Position numbers and translations under genes: made by a program. A stretch of 64,000 bases of DNA from Paludibaculum sp. (GTDB lineage Bacteria > Acidobacteriota > Terriglobia > Bryobacterales > Bryobacteraceae): the NCBI GenBank assembly GCA_029973955.1, contig JARKQJ010000194.1, forward strand, positions 50,537 to 114,536, in the 5' to 3' direction. This document shows positions 61,501 to 64,000 of this stretch, in pieces. Numbering within the stretch: position 1 is the first letter of the stretch; every line of letters begins with the position of its first letter. Under the pieces are notes generated by a model. That model did not search any database. It saw only the letters and a program-made list of their open reading frames with translations, and was not told where the DNA came from.

Positions 61501-62015
61501 AACCCCACCAACGCAACGAGGAGTTCGTCCAGTTCCTCGAACTGCTCGCCCGCCCCGCCCGTGCCCGTGCTGCCCGAAGCGATGGCCTCGTCGAGCGCTT
61601 GCTTCGAAGGATATTCTTCGCGCAAAACCAGGAGTGTTTTGCCGTTGCTTTCTTCGAATGTCACCGTGGATACGGCGCCATCGGCGCTTTCTTCATTCGT
61701 CCACACGATGCGCGAGTGGGGCGTCACTTCGATATACCTGCCGAAGAATGCCATGGGCTGCTCGGCCGCAGGGTGGCTGAACACAAAACGGTACGTACCA
61801 CCCGTACGAAGATCCGCCTCGCAGGAAACAAAGGAAATTCCAAACGACTTCGGCGCCCACCACCGCTGGAGCAGCTCCGGCTTGCTCCAGGCGTCGAACA
61901 CGATGCGCGGAGGAGCGTTGAAAACTCGCGTGACCACAATCTCACGCTCAGACGTTCGTTCTACCGTCGTAGGGGTCTTCATAGGGTTGGGCTCACTTTC
62001 TCTTTTTTCGTCCAT
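61497..62015 (-). CDS. SRPBCC-family (AHSA1-like) protein
   Basis: 172 residues. It has the AHSA1/SRPBCC sequence: SEREIVVTRVFNAPPRIVFDAWSKPELLQRWWAPKSFGISFVSCEADLRTGGTYRFVF, then YIEVTPHSRIVWTNEE, VSTVTFEESNGKTLLVLREEYPSKQALDEAI. This START-like fold binds a hydrophobic ligand; the function is unknown. It overlaps the ArsR gene upstream (stop region at 62015-61993) and the DUF1801 gene downstream (ATGA), an ArsR-SRPBCC-DUF1801 operon seen widely in bacteria. Confidence 0.93.
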   Translation of the reverse strand: MDEKRESEPNPMKTPTTVERTSEREIVVTRVFNAPPRIVFDAWSKPELLQRWWAPKSFGISFVSCEADLRTGGTYRFVFSHPAAEQPMAFFGRYIEVTPHSRIVWTNEESADGAVSTVTFEESNGKTLLVLREEYPSKQALDEAIASGSTGTGGAGEQFEELDELLVALVGL

Positions 62016-62358
62016 CGACTCTTTCCTCCCGTTTCAACGCCTCAACCACCTCATCCAACTCGTCGAAACGCGCTTCCCAGAGCTGCCGGTACCGTTCGAT
62101 CCATGCCGCCTCTTCCTCCAGGCGGCGTTGGCCGAGCTTGCAGGTGCGCACGCGCCCGGCCTTTTCCGTAGTGACGAGTCCCGCCTGTTCCAACACACTG
62201 ACGTGCTTCTTCATGCCCGTAAGCGTCATGTGGAACTTCTCAGCAAGGTCCGTGATCGAAGCGTCCGCGCGCCCGAGCCGCTCCAGAATGCCGCGCCGGG
62301 TGGCGTCCGAAAGCGCCGCGAACGACGCATCCAGGTCGAGCTGCTGACACTGAACCAT
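61993..62358 (-). CDS. ArsR-family winged-helix repressor
   Basis: 121 residues. The fold DASFAALSDATRRGILERLGRADASITDLAEKFHMTLTGMKKHVSVLEQAGLVTTEKAGRVRTCKL is a typical ArsR helix-turn-helix. No metal-binding Cys pair is seen, so it senses something other than arsenic or zinc. The first gene of an operon with an SRPBCC and a DUF1801 gene, with overlapping reading frames. A 20-bp palindrome (62349-62368) covers its own start codon, a likely operator. Confidence 0.93.
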   Translation of the reverse strand: MVQCQQLDLDASFAALSDATRRGILERLGRADASITDLAEKFHMTLTGMKKHVSVLEQAGLVTTEKAGRVRTCKLGQRRLEEEAAWIERYRQLWEARFDELDEVVEALKREERVDGRKKRK

Positions 62359-62371
62359 GTGGTTCAGTATA
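62349..62371 (-). promoter_or_regulatory. ArsR operator over the start codon, with an extended -10 element
   Basis: ACTGAACC and GGTTCAGT form perfect 8-bp arms around ATGT, and the ATG is inside the palindrome (minus strand). A TGATATACT extended -10 box runs from 62374 to 62366, so RNA starts would be blocked when the repressor is bound. The transcript would be nearly leaderless. Confidence 0.6.
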
Positions 62372-62479
62372 TCACGAATCCTCCACCGCCAAGAAAAATC
62401 CAGGCGGGACCCGCATCACCCCAGGCGCTCCCTCCCAGCGGCATGGCCCCCCCGCCAGCGCGCGCCTTTCCTCAGCCTG

Positions 62480-63100
62480 CTAATCTCGCCCAGGTGGGTT
62501 GGAACTGCGGCGAACCCCCTTCGCCGCGGACTCGGCCAGTGGCGGCTCCCGGAACGGTTCCACCTCGATGCGCTCATAACGCACTTCCAGCACGGTCAGC
62601 TCTGTCGTGCCGCCCGGCGCCCTCAACTCTACGCGGTCGCCCTCCGCCGACTTCAGCAATGCGCGCCCCAGCGGCGAGAGCCAGCTGATGTGATTGCGGC
62701 TGAGATCCACTTCGTCGGCACCCACGATGCAGACCACATGTTCCGCGCCCGTGGCATCGGCATAGCACACCGTGGCGCCAAAAAATACCCTGGCCGAGGC
62801 CTGCTCCGATCTCGGAGCACCCGGATCCACTACCTCCGCGGCTTCAATTCGCTTCCGCAGAAACCGCAGCCGCCCATCGATCTGGCGCAGGCGCCGCTTC
62901 CCGTACAGATAGTCGGCGTTCTCGCTGCGATCGCCGTTGGCCGCCGCCCACGTCACCACCTCCGTCACGGCCGGACGTTCCCTGCTGACGAGAAAGTGGT
63001 ACTCCTCACTCAGGCGCTTCAGGCCGCCTGGCGTGATGTAGTTCTTGCCCAGCGTATCGGGTTTGTCCGCTTGGGGCTTTCGAGTAAACGCTGTTCGCAT
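62480..63100 (-). CDS. greB: Transcript-cleavage factor GreB
   Basis: 206 residues from ATG 63100; the frame is open 19 codons upstream without a family pattern. The N-terminal coiled coil is present: KNYITPGGLKRLSEEYHFLVSRERPAVTEVVTWAAANGDRSENADYLYGKRRLRQIDGRLRFLRKRIEAAEVVDP, with the acidic tip residues that stimulate RNA polymerase cleavage (GDRSENADY). The C-terminal domain VVCIVGADEVDLSRNHISWLSPLGRALLKSAEGDRVELRAPGG suits the FKBP-like fold. A tail of about 40 residues (YERIEVEPFREPPLAESAAKGVRRSSNPPGRD) is longer than in E. coli GreB. Confidence 0.93.
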   Translation of the reverse strand: MRTAFTRKPQADKPDTLGKNYITPGGLKRLSEEYHFLVSRERPAVTEVVTWAAANGDRSENADYLYGKRRLRQIDGRLRFLRKRIEAAEVVDPGAPRSEQASARVFFGATVCYADATGAEHVVCIVGADEVDLSRNHISWLSPLGRALLKSAEGDRVELRAPGGTTELTVLEVRYERIEVEPFREPPLAESAAKGVRRSSNPPGRD

Positions 63101-63265
63101 CTCTGGGTCCGTCCCGCGCATGCACCGGCGGCCCCGAGGCTCCGGAGCGGAAAGCACCGCGAATCTCCGGGCGCCCTGGGAGGAGTGCCTCTGCCTACCG
63201 ATTGTTCCACGTCCTCCACCATTCCGTCCTGCTCCCGCGGCAACGCTTCCAGAACTCTGCCACCG

Positions 63266-63308
63266 GGCGTCAAGCCGCTAACATGTGACCCGGCGTCAAG
63301 CCGCTAAC
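63266..63308. repeat. 17-bp direct repeat, period 26
   Basis: GGCGTCAAGCCGCTAAC occurs exactly at 63266-63282 and at 63292-63308, in the gap between greB and the terminase gene. No further copies were noticed. Confidence 0.75.
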
Positions 63309-63567
63309 TGGAGAGCCGCCAAGTGGATGACACCTTGAAACTGGAGGTCCCGCGCGGCCTGCAATCGGGTAGCCGGTCGGAGGACCTCGTCAACCCCACC
63401 AAGCCGCACATCGGCCCCACAATAAAGTGGCCGCCCACGGCCCCGCCTCCTTCGCGAGCCCCACCCGGCATCCTCGAAAAGAGGACCGCGGCCAGACTGC
63501 CCAACACCACCCAGAACGACGCTCCGCAGGCGAAGGCGCCGAAAGCGGTCAAAAGCGCGCGTGACAT
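63304..63567 (-). CDS. Possible small membrane protein, doubtful
   Basis: 87 residues from ATG 63567 (MSRALLTAFGAFACGASFWVVLGSLAAVLFSRMPGG) with one strong hydrophobic helix and a shorter one (GGHFIVGPMCGLVGL). There is no convincing ribosome site. The Ser/Arg-rich tail is unlike a conserved domain. The hydrophobic pattern is compatible with a real membrane protein but could be chance in GC-rich DNA. Confidence 0.35.
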   Translation of the reverse strand: MSRALLTAFGAFACGASFWVVLGSLAAVLFSRMPGGAREGGGAVGGHFIVGPMCGLVGLTRSSDRLPDCRPRGTSSFKVSSTWRLSS

Positions 63568-63791
63568 TCCGTCAGCGTGGCCGCTTTTCCCCGTCTCGCC
63601 GCCCCCGGCCCGAATCCGCGCCATTCCCCCGCCCTGCAGCGCAGCGAACGCTCGCTCAGAATTTTTTTCTCTCTACCCTGCAAGCACTTGCGACAATCGC
63701 CACCGCCGCGCCATCGCGCCCCTTCACCCTCTTGGAGGCTGGGCGCACTCCGCCCATTCGCGACCGCAAGGAGGAAAAGGAGGAAGTGGCT

Positions 63792-64000
63792 ATGTTTCAA
63801 TCCAGGAATTCGCTCGTCCCGCCCGGAGTTTCCAGGCGTCCGCCAAAACTCTCCCACCGCACATCCGTCGCCCAATGGGCCATCGACACCCTCCACTTCC
63901 ACCCCGACCCCCGCCAGGCCGAAATCCTCGACACCCCCGCCTCCCGCGTCCTCCTCTGCTGTTCCCGCCAATGGGGCAAATCCACCATCACCGCCATCCG
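63792..64000 (+). CDS. Phage-type terminase large subunit, N-terminal part (3' end beyond window)
   Basis: I translated this by hand from ATG 63792, preceded by GGAGGAAAAGGAGG. The 69 complete codons read MFQSRNSLVPPGVSRRPPKL then SVAQWAIDTLHFHPDPRQAEILDTPASRVLLCCSRQWGKSTITAI, and the window ends before a stop. The 'W..D...FHPDP.Q.EIL' opening and the Walker-A-like CSRQWGKST match terminase large-subunit ATPases, which package phage DNA. A phage or phage-derived element probably begins here. The rest is outside the window. Confidence 0.8.
   Translation, partial: MFQSRNSLVPPGVSRRPPKLSHRTSVAQWAIDTLHFHPDPRQAEILDTPASRVLLCCSRQWGKSTITAI

Noticed and set aside
1..64000. tRNA or rRNA genes
   Set aside because: No T-loop-like GGTTCRA stretches with flanking acceptor pairing, and no rRNA-like conserved blocks, were found by eye.

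Overview
This is a high-GC bacterial chromosome segment. The gene content points to an acidobacterium of the Bryobacterales/Solibacter type. The clues are very large TonB-dependent receptors with an N-terminal carboxypeptidase-regulatory domain, PadR plus ADOP-type (FtsX/MacB) permease pairs, many secreted Tat- or Sec-exported glycan enzymes, PEP-CTERM sorting, DUF1343 and DUF3108 proteins, and no synteny with model proteobacteria. The lineage is inferred from family content only; no rRNA or tRNA gene was found. The + strand is C-rich whatever the gene direction, so + genes use C-ending codons and - genes use G-ending codons.

Layout. 1-9.4 kb: a secreted protein cut by the left edge, an Fpg/MutM-type glycosylase, a hybrid sensor kinase, a DUF2203 protein, a TonB receptor with a DUF6454 protein, and a broken GH29 fucosidase. 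9.4-12.3 kb: a two-gene ABC exporter followed by tandem hairpin repeats. 12.3-33.6 kb: mostly secreted enzymes and envelope proteins, including SGNH hydrolase, enolase-superfamily enzyme, Gfo/Idh oxidoreductase, intact GH29 fucosidase, old-yellow-enzyme, nucleoside-hydrolase-like protein, GH92 mannosidase, beta-helix protein, GH28 and a 968-residue secreted protein of unknown function. This looks like a glycan-scavenging neighbourhood. 33.6-38.2 kb: DUF4143 ATPase, inositol-phosphate synthase with a clear terminator, and divergent dps/oxyR. 38.4-49.2 kb: two giant TonB receptors, a VOC protein, a membrane-anchored DNA-binding-like protein and a serine hydrolase. 49.2-53.4 kb: gamma-glutamylcyclotransferase-like protein, a secreted TIM-barrel-like protein, DUF1343 and small proteins.

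53.9-57.8 kb is the most interesting part: a compact one-direction cassette that reads as an undescribed RiPP (ribosomally made, modified peptide) pathway. It has a 140-residue precursor-like protein with a leader-like N-terminus and an Ala-rich, small-residue C-terminus; a hairpin; a radical SAM enzyme with CX3CX2C and C-terminal SPASM-like cysteines; a second protein that keeps SPASM-like cysteines but has no CX3CX2C; and a SAM methyltransferase with an extra C-terminal helical domain. A TetR-like remnant lies just upstream.

57.9-64 kb: an ADOP permease with its PadR regulator under a 48-bp palindrome, an ArsR-SRPBCC-DUF1801 operon with an operator over its start codon, GreB, and the start of a phage-type terminase at the right edge. 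Two edge genes (1-1127 minus and 63792-64000 plus) are incomplete because the window ends.
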